Shown: positions 16,106 to 23,481 of the stretch, piece by piece
How the letters are laid out: each line of letters opens with the position of its first letter
How positions within the stretch are numbered: position 1 is the first letter of the stretch
NCBI GenBank assembly: GCA_964399545.1
Contig: CAYNRG010000011.1
Coordinates: forward strand, 1-34,693
Origin: CAYNRG01 sp964399545
GTDB taxonomy: Bacteria; Bacillota_I; Bacilli_A; Erysipelotrichales; Erysipelotrichaceae
Direction: 5' to 3'
Length of the DNA: 34,693 nt
The notes under the pieces: generated by a model
Told to the model about the DNA's origin: nothing
Seen by the model: the letters and a program-made list of their open reading frames with translations, nothing else
Databases searched by the model: none
Position numbers and translations under genes: made by a program

Positions 16106-16926
16106 TGAGTGAGAATAAAATTTTAGCAGTAAATTCAAATTGTTATCACGGGTTTACAATTGAAGAGGCAATTGATGGAATTGCTAAAGCAGGTTTTAAA
16201 TATATTGAGTTGACTGCTACGAAAGGATGGACAGAACATGTAATGCCCTATCATTCTTTTTCTTACCTAATGTCAGTTAAGGAAAGATGTGAAGAAAAAG
16301 GGATTATACCCATTGCCTTGAGTGGACATTGTAATTTAATGGATGATGATCGAATAAATGATTTTATAGAGAACATTAAACTAGCAAATTTCTTTGGGTG
16401 TAGATATGTGGTTTCATCTGTAGGAGAAGCACACTTGGAAGATAAGGTTGATTCTGCAGAAGATAGAGCAATTGAAAACATAAGGAAATTAATTCCATTA
16501 TTAGAGGGCTATGATTTGAAACTTGTACTTGAAGTGCATGGAGAACATGGGACAGGAAAGAAGATACAAGAATTGATTAAGCGTATAAACTCTAAACGTG
16601 TTGCGATAAATTATGATACTGCAAATGCAGTGTTTTATGGAGGAGTTCAAGATAATCAGGATTTAAAGGAATGTATTGCAGATGTTGATTTTATTCATTT
16701 AAAGGATAAGGCAGGAGAAAAGAAAGAGTGGAATTTCCCAGCGGTAGGGAAAGGGGATTTAAATTTTAATGAAATAAAAGAAATTGTGGAAGGTAGTTCA
16801 AAAGATATTCCTCTAAGCATTGAAATAGAATTTACACCAGAGGGAGTAAAGGATGTAGCTGAAATAGACAAGGCTGTGCAAGACTCTTTTGATTACTTAA
16901 AGAAGATAGGTTGGAGGATATCATGA
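16105..16926 (+). CDS. Sugar isomerase/epimerase-like TIM-barrel protein (second, 273 aa)
   Basis: A second xylose-isomerase-like TIM barrel, only distantly similar to its upstream neighbour. Ligand candidates are E143 (LEVHGEH), D171 (NYDTANA), H198 (FIHLKDK) and E240 (IEIEF). The ATG at 16105 overlaps the previous stop (TGATG) and follows AAGGGAG; a TTG at 16102 is less likely. Size resembles inositol-catabolic IolE/IolI or hydroxypyruvate-isomerase-like proteins, but the other inositol genes are absent. It presumably acts on a keto-sugar in the same route. Confidence 0.88.
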   Translation: MSENKILAVNSNCYHGFTIEEAIDGIAKAGFKYIELTATKGWTEHVMPYHSFSYLMSVKERCEEKGIIPIALSGHCNLMDDDRINDFIENIKLANFFGCRYVVSSVGEAHLEDKVDSAEDRAIENIRKLIPLLEGYDLKLVLEVHGEHGTGKKIQELIKRINSKRVAINYDTANAVFYGGVQDNQDLKECIADVDFIHLKDKAGEKKEWNFPAVGKGDLNFNEIKEIVEGSSKDIPLSIEIEFTPEGVKDVAEIDKAVQDSFDYLKKIGWRIS

Positions 16927-17894
16927 TTAAAGTCGGATTAGTAGGCGCGGGTGGAATGGGAGTAGTCCATTACAATAACTATAAGGAAATTGAAGAATGC
17001 AGCGTAGTTGCAGTAGTTGGAAAAAGTGACAATGATATTCAAAAATCAAAGGAATGGAACATTCCATGTTTCAGGTCTATTACAGAAATGATTGAGAATG
17101 CGGAAGTTGATGTTGTGGATATTTGTACGCCAACATTTCTCCATTATGAACAAGTGATGGAAAGTTTGTCTTTAGGAAAAGATACGATTGTAGAAAAACC
17201 AATCGCATTGAAATCAAGTCAAGCCAAAGAGATGATTGAAAAAGCAAAAGAAAAAGAATGTCATCTTTATGTTGCACAAGTTGTTCAGTTTACAAAGGAA
17301 ATACAAATTTTAAAAGAACTTGTTAGAACAAAGAAATATGGTAAAGTCATGGATGCTTATTTTGAACGCTTAACGGCTTGTCCAAAATGGGTTCAGGGAG
17401 GGTGGCTCTTTGATGAATCCAAAAGTGGATTGCTTTTGTTTGATTTGCATATCCACGATTTAGATGTCATTGTAAGCTTGTTTGGCAAACCAGAGAAGAT
17501 AGCGGTTCACTCAACTCAGCGCGAGGAATCAGAGTTTGTGGAACACTATCGATTACAATATACTTATGATCAATTAAATGTAGTTGCAGAATGTGCATGG
17601 TTCCATGCAGACTTACCATTCACAGCTAAATGGCGTATTTGTTTTGAAAATGCTGTATTAGTCTATGATGGGCAATCATTAATTGCATACCCTTATGAAG
17701 AAGGTGAAGTTGTATACTGCATAGAAGATGAAGTGAAAATCCCTACAGGAATTAATGTTCCCCCAACAGGATGGTACTTTAATGAATTATCTCATTTTAT
17801 AGAATGTATTCGTCAAGGACAAGGAAGTGATGTTGTAGCAGAAAGACAATTAATTGAAACTTTAGAAGTTGTAGAGAGAGTTAAGGAAATTTAA
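16923..17894 (+). CDS. Gfo/Idh/MocA-family NAD(P)-dependent oxidoreductase (second)
   Basis: A 323-aa oxidoreductase with Rossmann motif GLVGAGGMGVVHY, active-site E91-K92-P93 and the conserved FDLHIHDLD motif in the substrate domain. ATG at 16923 follows GGAGG at 16913 and overlaps the preceding stop (ATGA). It is the last gene of the seven-gene operon. Having two dehydrogenases of this family around two isomerases suggests an oxidise-rearrange-reduce sequence, in which one enzyme makes a keto-sugar and the other reduces a later one. Confidence 0.9.
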   Translation: MIKVGLVGAGGMGVVHYNNYKEIEECSVVAVVGKSDNDIQKSKEWNIPCFRSITEMIENAEVDVVDICTPTFLHYEQVMESLSLGKDTIVEKPIALKSSQAKEMIEKAKEKECHLYVAQVVQFTKEIQILKELVRTKKYGKVMDAYFERLTACPKWVQGGWLFDESKSGLLLFDLHIHDLDVIVSLFGKPEKIAVHSTQREESEFVEHYRLQYTYDQLNVVAECAWFHADLPFTAKWRICFENAVLVYDGQSLIAYPYEEGEVVYCIEDEVKIPTGINVPPTGWYFNELSHFIECIRQGQGSDVVAERQLIETLEVVERVKEI

Positions 17895-17954
17895 TTTTTG
17901 GTGTAGTTTCATGGTTAAATCTGTTTCATATAGAAGAGGAAGTCGATCATCTAG

Positions 17955-18251
17955 ATGATTAACTTTCTTTTTAATATTAGTAAATTAAGAGAAATAGGAG
18001 AAAATTATAGTGAGTATATACAAAATTTAGAAAGCAATGAAGTAACATTATTAATTCAGCAACTAGGAACGTATAACAAGACATTACCAGAAGGAGATAT
18101 AAGAAACTATATTGATGAAATTGCTATAGCATCAGTAATAATAACAGTAGTGGTATTTGCTTCAGGGGTAGGTGAAGTAGATTTTATTCGAGCATTGATA
18201 GGTGGTATGATATTAGCAAATGAGTATTCATTGAGAAAAGGAGAGCTGTAA
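17955..18251 (+). CDS. Small hypothetical protein with one membrane segment (98 aa)
   Basis: No family recognised. One strongly hydrophobic stretch (about residues 53-70, IAIASVIITVVVFASGVG) lies between a polar N-terminal half and a short hydrophobic C-terminal region. It begins 60 bases after the sugar operon and has only a distant purine-rich AGAGGA (17935-17940, 14 bases from the ATG), so the start is uncertain. Its DNA is more AT-rich than that of the operon before it. It could be an orphan immunity-type protein or a decayed gene; no function is proposed. Confidence 0.5.
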   Translation: MINFLFNISKLREIGENYSEYIQNLESNEVTLLIQQLGTYNKTLPEGDIRNYIDEIAIASVIITVVVFASGVGEVDFIRALIGGMILANEYSLRKGEL

Positions 18252-18295
18252 AATGAATAGAAAAATAGTTTACGGAACTACCAATGAGGGAAAAT

Positions 18296-18559
18296 ATGAA
18301 TGGTGAAAGATTAACAGATGAAGAAATGCTAGAATATTATATAAATCTTGCTGCTGAACATGGTGGTAAGATTAAGTTTCAATATTTAAATGGTGTAGCA
18401 CTAGTTGTTGGTGATAATGATTACTATACACAATTTGATGAAAAAATAGCTTCTGAAGTATTCTACTTACTTGATCATGAAGTAAGTGAAAAAATGGGGT
18501 TTTCAAAATTTGTAAAGAAATATATAGATGATTTAGATAAACAAGACAATTCTAATTAA
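18296..18559 (+). CDS. Small acidic hypothetical protein (87 aa)
   Basis: Soluble, Glu/Asp-rich protein without signal, Cys pair or known motif. The ATG at 18296 is preferred to one at 18284 because GAGGG (18286-18290) precedes it. Alternating hydrophobic stretches (KIKFQYLNGVALVVGDND) suggest a beta hairpin and the rest is helical. Size, acidity and setting among small AT-rich orphans recall immunity or anti-toxin-type proteins, but nothing in the sequence proves it. Confidence 0.55.
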   Translation: MNGERLTDEEMLEYYINLAAEHGGKIKFQYLNGVALVVGDNDYYTQFDEKIASEVFYLLDHEVSEKMGFSKFVKKYIDDLDKQDNSN

Positions 18560-18632
18560 CGAGAGAATTTCAATGAAAATAATTTTGTAATGGTCAAGTA
18601 TTATTGGAATTCTTGTGTATAAATAAATCTAG

Positions 18633-18677
18633 GTAGCCCTCTGGACTGTCAGCAGTTTAATAGACAGTCCAAGCTAC
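18633..18677. repeat. Long imperfect hairpin of unknown role
   Basis: Perfect arms TGGACTGTC (18642-18650) and GACAGTCCA (18663-18671), extended after a small internal loop by GTAGC (18633-18637) and GCTAC (18673-18677). No T run follows, so it is not an ordinary terminator. It lies in the 222-base space between an orphan gene and the DUF898 gene. It could be a structured RNA, a protein site or a remnant of a mobile-element end. Confidence 0.5.
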
Positions 18678-18727
18678 AGAATCAGTATCTATATATCCTC
18701 ACTCGTGACATATTTGCAATATATAAG

Positions 18728-18760
18728 TAAAAAAAACAGGACTTTACTTCTGTCCTGTTT
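18728..18760 (-). terminator. Intrinsic terminator of the DUF898 gene
   Basis: Arms AAACAGGAC (18734-18742) and GTCCTGTTT (18752-18760). On the minus strand the stem is followed by a long T run, 21 bases after the DUF898 stop codon. Confidence 0.85.
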
Positions 18761-18781
18761 CCTGTGGTATACAACAAATTT

Positions 18782-19105
18782 TTATAAACTTTCATTCACT
18801 TCATCATAAAAATGGGTGTGTTTAATTATCCATTTGCGAAGAGATAATCCTAGCCAAAATGAATAAATTCCTAGTGTAATGATACAAAAGAAAATCCATT
18901 TTATCCAATTCCCCATAAGTTGCATGGCACTTCCATCAAAATGTAGTCGACGCCCGTTAATAACTGTATGACGAGCTTTCCATCGTTCGGCGATTACAAT
19001 TGCAAAGGGCGCACCAATGCCTAGAGTAAATAGCGTTAATAAAACTCCGCAAAGGTTAATTCCAATTAATCCTAATAACCCGCCATCAAACTTTGATTCT
19101 CTCAT
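18782..19105 (-). CDS. DUF898-family small membrane protein (107 aa)
   Basis: Short protein with the DUF898 pattern: an ESKFDGGLLGLIGINL start, two hydrophobic helices (about 11-36 and 65-88), a central WKARHTVINGRRLHFDGS and a final WIIKHTHF. Function of the family is unknown. GGGGG lies nine bases before the ATG on the minus strand. It is a monocistronic gene with its own terminator, convergent with the small orphan genes. Family recognition rests on the repeated RHTV/GRRLHFDG pattern. Confidence 0.75.
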   Translation of the reverse strand: MRESKFDGGLLGLIGINLCGVLLTLFTLGIGAPFAIVIAERWKARHTVINGRRLHFDGSAMQLMGNWIKWIFFCIITLGIYSFWLGLSLRKWIIKHTHFYDEVNESL

Positions 19106-19569
19106 TTCATTTTCCCCCTTTTTATCACCTTTTATGTAACAACTTTTCCCTAAACTTAAAAAAGTTGATGCGGTGATTTCTTATTCATATTAAAATATCC
19201 AACCATAGATAATAATATGAATTCTATTCTTTCGTTTGAATTATAGCGTTAATTAAATATAAATTCAATCTTTTTCTAACTCTTTACTATATGATGAAAT
19301 TTAGAATAGAAGATATTAGGCGAATGCGAGAGCATTTGTCTTTTTTAATGGGAGAAATAGTAAGTTAGTCACTTTAGAATCCTGAACAGGAGTCATATAG
19401 TTAAGTAGTTGTCTAATAAACAAGCAGTTTATACTATTTTGAACTATAAATGAGGAGTCCGGTACTACCATACATAAAAATTCTGAGAGGAATGATGATA
19501 AATTCATTGAGGATGTTTTAGTTGTAAAAAAAACAAGTAAGAGTTCTACTTGATAGTAAAGATTATTGA
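19106..19569. other. Non-coding stretch between DUF898 and DUF3267 genes
   Basis: About 460 very AT-rich bases with no convincing gene. Frames in it are short and lack ribosome sites. It must hold the DUF898 promoter on the minus strand (near 19130-19200; no clear consensus) and contains the terminator at 19525-19552. It may be decayed coding DNA. Confidence 0.5.
19525..19552 (-). terminator. Intrinsic terminator of the DUF3267 gene
   Basis: Arms CAAGTA (19534-19539) and TACTTG (19547-19552). Read on the minus strand, the six-base stem is followed by eight T residues, 18 bases after the stop codon. Confidence 0.7.
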
Positions 19570-20136
19570 TTATTCAGGAATGTACCAGTAAGAGTTAAAT
19601 TTATGAAGGTAGGTTCTAGCGCCTTTTGGCATCTGAGTGATAGCGTTGAAAACATTGTAATAATCTCCACTTCCCATACTTAAAGCAAAGGCTCCTGACA
19701 GAGCTAAGAAGTTAAGCTCGGGAATTAAAAATCCAATGATGTAAGGAACTAGACCAAAAACAATATTTGGCAGTAGACTTAGAAAAATATATCTTTTCTT
19801 TGACATCGTTTCAGTACCGGCAACAAAAAGCATACTTTGTTTCCAATTTGTGTAGAGATAAACATCTTCCTTAAAGCACATTGCGTGCAAAAGCTCGTGT
19901 GGGAATAGAGAAAGAAAAGGAAGGACCCAACCTATCCAAGAGATATTAAAAAGTCCATAATGAAAAAGCACAGGTAATAAAAAAAGGAAAAGGAGAACAA
20001 GGGCGATTAGAATTGCAAGGTTAGAAAGTTCCTCGGACGTGGCTGCCTCTTTAAAAGCAACAGCATTTGGCATATGTTCTCCATGCGGAAGAGAGTCAGG
20101 GTTCAAGTTATATTTCCCCATGTAATGTAATTTCAT
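19570..20136 (-). CDS. DUF3267-type zincin-like membrane protein (188 aa)
   Basis: Integral membrane protein with about four hydrophobic helices. An HELLH motif (within SLFPHELLHAM) fits the HExxH zinc-binding motif that defines DUF3267 proteins, described as putative zincin peptidases. The segment GSGDYYNVFNAI in the C-terminal third matches the late conserved region of this family (S/GGD). A GGAGGAG precedes the ATG on the minus strand. It is a monocistronic gene. Protease activity is inferred from the motif only. Confidence 0.8.
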   Translation of the reverse strand: MKLHYMGKYNLNPDSLPHGEHMPNAVAFKEAATSEELSNLAILIALVLLFLFLLPVLFHYGLFNISWIGWVLPFLSLFPHELLHAMCFKEDVYLYTNWKQSMLFVAGTETMSKKRYIFLSLLPNIVFGLVPYIIGFLIPELNFLALSGAFALSMGSGDYYNVFNAITQMPKGARTYLHKFNSYWYIPE

Positions 20137-20213
20137 AATTTTCTCCTCCGTTCAACTATAACAATTATTGCCTATTTTTTGATGGAATACAAGGTTATTA
20201 TTCTGAGTGTTCC

Positions 20214-21005
20214 TTAGTATTGATTAGTTGGTAATGGTTTAAGTTGTACAATTTTTTTAATTCCAGCATCTTTTAGTTCATCACAGTTTTCTGTGGAAGC
20301 GTTGATATCAGTGATTAAGAAATCAATCTGATCAAGATTTCCTGAAGTGAAGTTATGTTGGAGACCTATTTTAGTGTAGTCAGCTAAGACAAAGGTAGAT
20401 CCTTTGGTTCTTGAAAGCATCATTTCATTGATAGCTACCTCATTTTGAATCGCTGTTGTAATTCCTGCATGACTATGAATACCACTGCAACCAATAAAGC
20501 ATTTGTTGGCAGTGACGCGACTTAAATTATTAGCTGCAAACTCACCTACCATAGTTTCTTTTGGAAAACGTAGCTCTCCTCCAGTAAGAAATATAGAAAC
20601 TAGTGGGTCATGTTTGATAGTGGTGGCTTTAGCGTTATTGGTGATAACCGTTACACGCTTATTTTTTATGTACTGAATAACTAATAATGCCGTTGAGGAA
20701 GTATTGATAAAAATCGTATCTCCATCATCGATAAACTGTGCAGCATACTTTGCAATGGCTTTTTTATAGCGATCATTGGTGAAGTTATTGTTTTTGTGAG
20801 TGACCATGGATTGAAGGAGTCTTGCACCTCCGTGATAACGAATAATAGCACCTTCTTCTTCCCAATGTTGAAGATCACGACGTATTGTTATTTCCGAAAT
20901 GTTGAATTCTTTTGATAGTAACTCGACTGATACATCACCTAGTTTCTGAATCAATAATAGAATTTTGTTTCGTCTTTTTTGAACAATTTCATAGCGCACT
21001 TTCAT
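20214..21005 (-). CDS. DeoR-family transcriptional regulator, probable ula repressor
   Basis: A 263-aa DeoR-type regulator. The N-terminal winged helix-turn-helix covers about residues 6-60 (LGDVSVELLSKEFNISEITIRRDL). A sugar-phosphate isomerase-like sensor domain follows (VITNNAKA, FLTGGELR, CFIGCSGI, ADYTKIG). It is cotranscribed with the membrane protein just upstream (17-nt overlap) and is divergent from the ula operon, whose E. coli counterpart is controlled by the DeoR-type UlaR. Repeats in the intergenic region are good operator candidates. L-ascorbate-6-phosphate is the inducer in E. coli; here this is inference. Confidence 0.9.
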   Translation of the reverse strand: MKVRYEIVQKRRNKILLLIQKLGDVSVELLSKEFNISEITIRRDLQHWEEEGAIIRYHGGARLLQSMVTHKNNNFTNDRYKKAIAKYAAQFIDDGDTIFINTSSTALLVIQYIKNKRVTVITNNAKATTIKHDPLVSIFLTGGELRFPKETMVGEFAANNLSRVTANKCFIGCSGIHSHAGITTAIQNEVAINEMMLSRTKGSTFVLADYTKIGLQHNFTSGNLDQIDFLITDINASTENCDELKDAGIKKIVQLKPLPTNQY

Positions 21006-21777
21006 GACTTATTTCCTCCAATCGCTTTTCGTAAGGTATTTTTCTTTTTATTTCCATCAACTTTTCAAGGAGCTCATGAGATAGAGAATCCATGTGACAC
21101 TTCACCGCAGCTTGGTAGTAAAAGAAATAGAATTGTGATTTTTCTTTATTATTCATATATATAGGATTAACGTTCTTATAAGAACGACAAGCTTTTTCTG
21201 GATGATTGGAGATGAAGTGATAAAGACCTTCTAATTCATCCCAATTATAGAGTGCAGCTCCTTTTCTTTTTTGATAGGATGCTGATTTGAATGTAATCAC
21301 TTTAGCCCAAGCTTTTTTTGCTTGGCTTTTTTGATTAGATTGTACATAGGCGATAAATAATGATGTGTTGCGAATAAAAAGGGAGTCTGGAGTTGAACGA
21401 AAGAATGTATCGTGCATATGGATGTGATGGATAGCCTCATTAGAGTTCAGAAGAGCTAAGTGATAAAGCAAGTCGAAGAGAATACGACGTTTTTTATAGG
21501 CATTGAGGAAATCAATTGCTTGAAGTTGGTTCATTAGTTCCTTGGCTTTTTCTGGGTCACACTCATAATTTAAGGCTTTGATAGCCGACTCATAGAGATG
21601 CTCTAGATACTCTGCAAAAAGAGCAATAGACAGAAAGACAATTGTAATAAGTGTATAGAAAAGTTGGGAACTGAATGTAGTAGCTTGGATAATGAATGAA
21701 ATGGAGTAGAAAAGGAATGCAACATAAATTATTAAATGAAAAATTCGTTTTTGATTTGGCGTTAAATATTTTTTCAT
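20989..21777 (-). CDS. Membrane-anchored helical protein upstream of the DeoR gene (262 aa)
   Basis: No family recognised. Two adjacent hydrophobic helices at the N-terminus (about 12-30 and 34-54) are followed by about 200 cytosolic residues, mostly helical, with TPR-like pairs of helices (KAKELMNQLQAIDFL, KAWAKVITFKS, KACRSYKNVN). The start at 21777 is chosen because AGAGGTGAT lies just before it; a frame-extending start at 21825 falls inside the divergent control region. It carries the ribosome site of the DeoR gene and overlaps it, so the two are coupled. It may sense or sequester something at the membrane, but function is unknown. Confidence 0.75.
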   Translation of the reverse strand: MKKYLTPNQKRIFHLIIYVAFLFYSISFIIQATTFSSQLFYTLITIVFLSIALFAEYLEHLYESAIKALNYECDPEKAKELMNQLQAIDFLNAYKKRRILFDLLYHLALLNSNEAIHHIHMHDTFFRSTPDSLFIRNTSLFIAYVQSNQKSQAKKAWAKVITFKSASYQKRKGAALYNWDELEGLYHFISNHPEKACRSYKNVNPIYMNNKEKSQFYFFYYQAAVKCHMDSLSHELLEKLMEIKRKIPYEKRLEEISHESAL

Positions 21778-21795
21778 AAGATCACCTCTAATTAG

Positions 21796-21825
21796 ATTAT
21801 ATGAATAAATAATCATAAAAATCAA
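21796..21825 (-). promoter_or_regulatory. Promoter of the membrane-protein/DeoR unit
   Basis: On the minus strand TTGATT (21825-21820), 18-bp spacer, TATAAT (21801-21796). The -35 lies within the operator candidate at 21812-21829, which allows autoregulation. Confidence 0.6.
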
Positions 21826-21829
21826 TCGA
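21812..21829. promoter_or_regulatory. Operator candidate, left copy
   Basis: ATCATAAAAATCAATCGA matches the reverse complement of the right copy at 21899-21915 with one extra base. A shorter variant, GATCATAAAATG, lies between them at 21872-21883. Covers the minus-strand -35. Probable binding site of the DeoR-type regulator. Confidence 0.6.
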
Positions 21830-21886
21830 ATATAGTTTAAAAATATAAAACAATCATATAAAGAAGAAAGTGATCATAAAATGCAG

Positions 21887-21915
21887 TTGTAAAGGGTATC
21901 GATTATTTTTATGAT
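21887..21915 (+). promoter_or_regulatory. Promoter of the ula operon
   Basis: TTGTAA (21887-21892), 17-bp spacer, TATGAT (21910-21915). The ribosome site AAAGGAGG follows at 21926, six bases before the ulaG start. Confidence 0.7.
21899..21915. promoter_or_regulatory. Operator candidate, right copy over the ula -10
   Basis: TCGATTATTTTTATGAT, the inverted copy of the 21812-21829 element, covers the -10 box. Two copies in inverted orientation about 85 bp apart suit loop-forming repression of the ula operon. Confidence 0.6.
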
Positions 21916-21939
21916 AAAAATATATAAAGGAGGAATGAG

Positions 21940-22998
21940 ATGCCTAAAGTAAACGAAATTACAAGAGAATCATGGATTCTAGGAGCTTTTCCTGAATGGG
22001 GAACCTGGTTGAATGAAGAGATTGATGAGACTGTGCCAGATAAAGGAACCTTTGCGATGTGGTGGATTGGCTGTACAGGTTTATGGATTAAATCAGAGGG
22101 AAATACCAACATTGCGATTGATTTGTGGTTTGGTAATGGAAAGAGAACTAAGAAAGTGAAAGAGATGGCAAAATACCATCAAATGAGAAATATGACAGGG
22201 GGAAAAATGACGCAGCCTAATCTAAGGGCAGCCCCAATTGTTTATGATCCATTTGCAGTGACAGCAGTAGATGCGGTATTGAGTACTCACTACCATAATG
22301 ATCACATTGATCCATACTTTGCGGCAGCTGTTCTTCAAAACTGTTCAGACGATGTTCCATTTATTGGTCCTAAGAAGTCAGTAGAAAAGTGGCTGAGCTA
22401 TGGTGTTGATGAGTCACGATGCAAGATTGTAAAACCTGGAGATGTGATTGAAATCAAGGACTGCGAAATTGTTGTATTGGATAGCTTTGATCGAACATGT
22501 CTTGTGACCGATGAGAAAGAGTTGGTTGGCATTTGTCCGACTGATATGGATGAGAAAGCGGTAAATTACTTGGTTAAGACACCAGCGGGCAATGTCTACC
22601 ACAGTGGGGATTCTCATTATTCTACATATTATGCAAAACATGGAAAGGATCATCAAATTGATGTGGCATTAGGATCGTATGGAGAAAATCCAGTAGGAAA
22701 TCAAGACAAGATGACAAGCGTCGATATTTTGCGAATGGCTGAAGCTTTACGTTGTAAGGTTGTTATTCCATTTCACTATGATGTGTGGACGAACTTCAAA
22801 GCAGATCCAGCTGAGATTATGATGCTTTATAAGTTCAAGAAGAATGTCTTGGACTATAAATTTAAGCCCTTTATCTGGGATGTTGGTGGAAAGTTTGTTT
22901 ATCCAACAGATAAAGATAAGCTGCAATACCATTATCGTCGCGGATTTGAGGATTGTTTTGATGAGGAACCAAACGTTCCGTTTAGAAGTATTCTATAA
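21940..22998 (+). CDS. ulaG: UlaG, L-ascorbate-6-phosphate lactonase
   Basis: Metallo-beta-lactamase-fold lactonase (352 aa) that opens the ring of L-ascorbate-6-phosphate to 3-keto-L-gulonate-6-phosphate in the cytosol. The metal motif is H117-Y-H119-N-D121-H122, and later family motifs are YHSGDSHYS, YGENPVGNQDKMT and PFHYDVW. Length agrees with E. coli UlaG. AAAGGAGG precedes the ATG. It is the first gene of a ula PTS operon, which supports the assignment. Confidence 0.95.
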   Translation: MPKVNEITRESWILGAFPEWGTWLNEEIDETVPDKGTFAMWWIGCTGLWIKSEGNTNIAIDLWFGNGKRTKKVKEMAKYHQMRNMTGGKMTQPNLRAAPIVYDPFAVTAVDAVLSTHYHNDHIDPYFAAAVLQNCSDDVPFIGPKKSVEKWLSYGVDESRCKIVKPGDVIEIKDCEIVVLDSFDRTCLVTDEKELVGICPTDMDEKAVNYLVKTPAGNVYHSGDSHYSTYYAKHGKDHQIDVALGSYGENPVGNQDKMTSVDILRMAEALRCKVVIPFHYDVWTNFKADPAEIMMLYKFKKNVLDYKFKPFIWDVGGKFVYPTDKDKLQYHYRRGFEDCFDEEPNVPFRSIL

Positions 22999-23007
22999 GG
23001 AGGATTT

Positions 23008-23469
23008 ATGTTACTTCAAAAAATACTGGATAGTAAGCTAACGCGATATGAAGATTATTTTGATACATGGCAACAGGCCATCAAAGTTAGTGCTCAATCT
23101 TTGATAGATGAGAAATTTATTGATGAAAGTTATGTAGAAGAGATTATTGCGTGTGTTGAAGAATATGGTCCATATATTGTGATTGCTCCAGACATTGCCA
23201 TGCCGCACTCAACACAAGGAGCTAAGGGAGTGTATAAAACAGGTATTGGATTTATGAAAGTTAATACACCTGTTCAGTTCGATAAGAATGACTCTGAAAA
23301 AGATGCACGCTTATTCTTTGTTTTGGCAGCAGAAAATCACGATCAACATCTAGCGAACATGATGAATCTATCAGAGATGCTGATGAATGAGGAACTTATT
23401 CATGATTTATTGCAAGTAAATAATGATGAAGATTTAAAACGATTAATAGGGAAGTACGACAATAAATAA
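23008..23469 (+). CDS. ulaC: UlaC, ascorbate-type PTS EIIA component
   Basis: A 153-aa EIIA domain of the fructose/mannitol-type fold. The phosphorylated histidine is H67 in APDIAMPHSTQG. It receives phosphate from HPr and passes it to UlaB. An AAGGAGG lies just before the start, nine bases after ulaG. No other domain is fused to it. Confidence 0.93.
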   Translation: MLLQKILDSKLTRYEDYFDTWQQAIKVSAQSLIDEKFIDESYVEEIIACVEEYGPYIVIAPDIAMPHSTQGAKGVYKTGIGFMKVNTPVQFDKNDSEKDARLFFVLAAENHDQHLANMMNLSEMLMNEELIHDLLQVNNDEDLKRLIGKYDNK

Positions 23470-23481
23470 GGAGGATAAATT

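Noticed and set aside
14136..17894. Inositol catabolic operon
   Set aside because: No kinase, dehydratase, hydrolase or aldolase of the iol set is present; only family-level resemblance.
18253..18303. Short frame MNRKIVYGTTNEGKYEW as a real gene
   Set aside because: Only 16 codons with no credible function; kept as a possible remnant, not annotated as CDS.
19316..19507. 63-codon open frame on the minus strand in the long gap
   Set aside because: No ribosome site, no known motif and Leu/Ser-biased composition of an AT-rich random frame; also several short plus-strand frames there fail the same tests.
20175..20220. Imperfect stem around the DeoR stop as a terminator
   Set aside because: The pairing needs a bulge, the loop is long and no T run follows on the minus strand.
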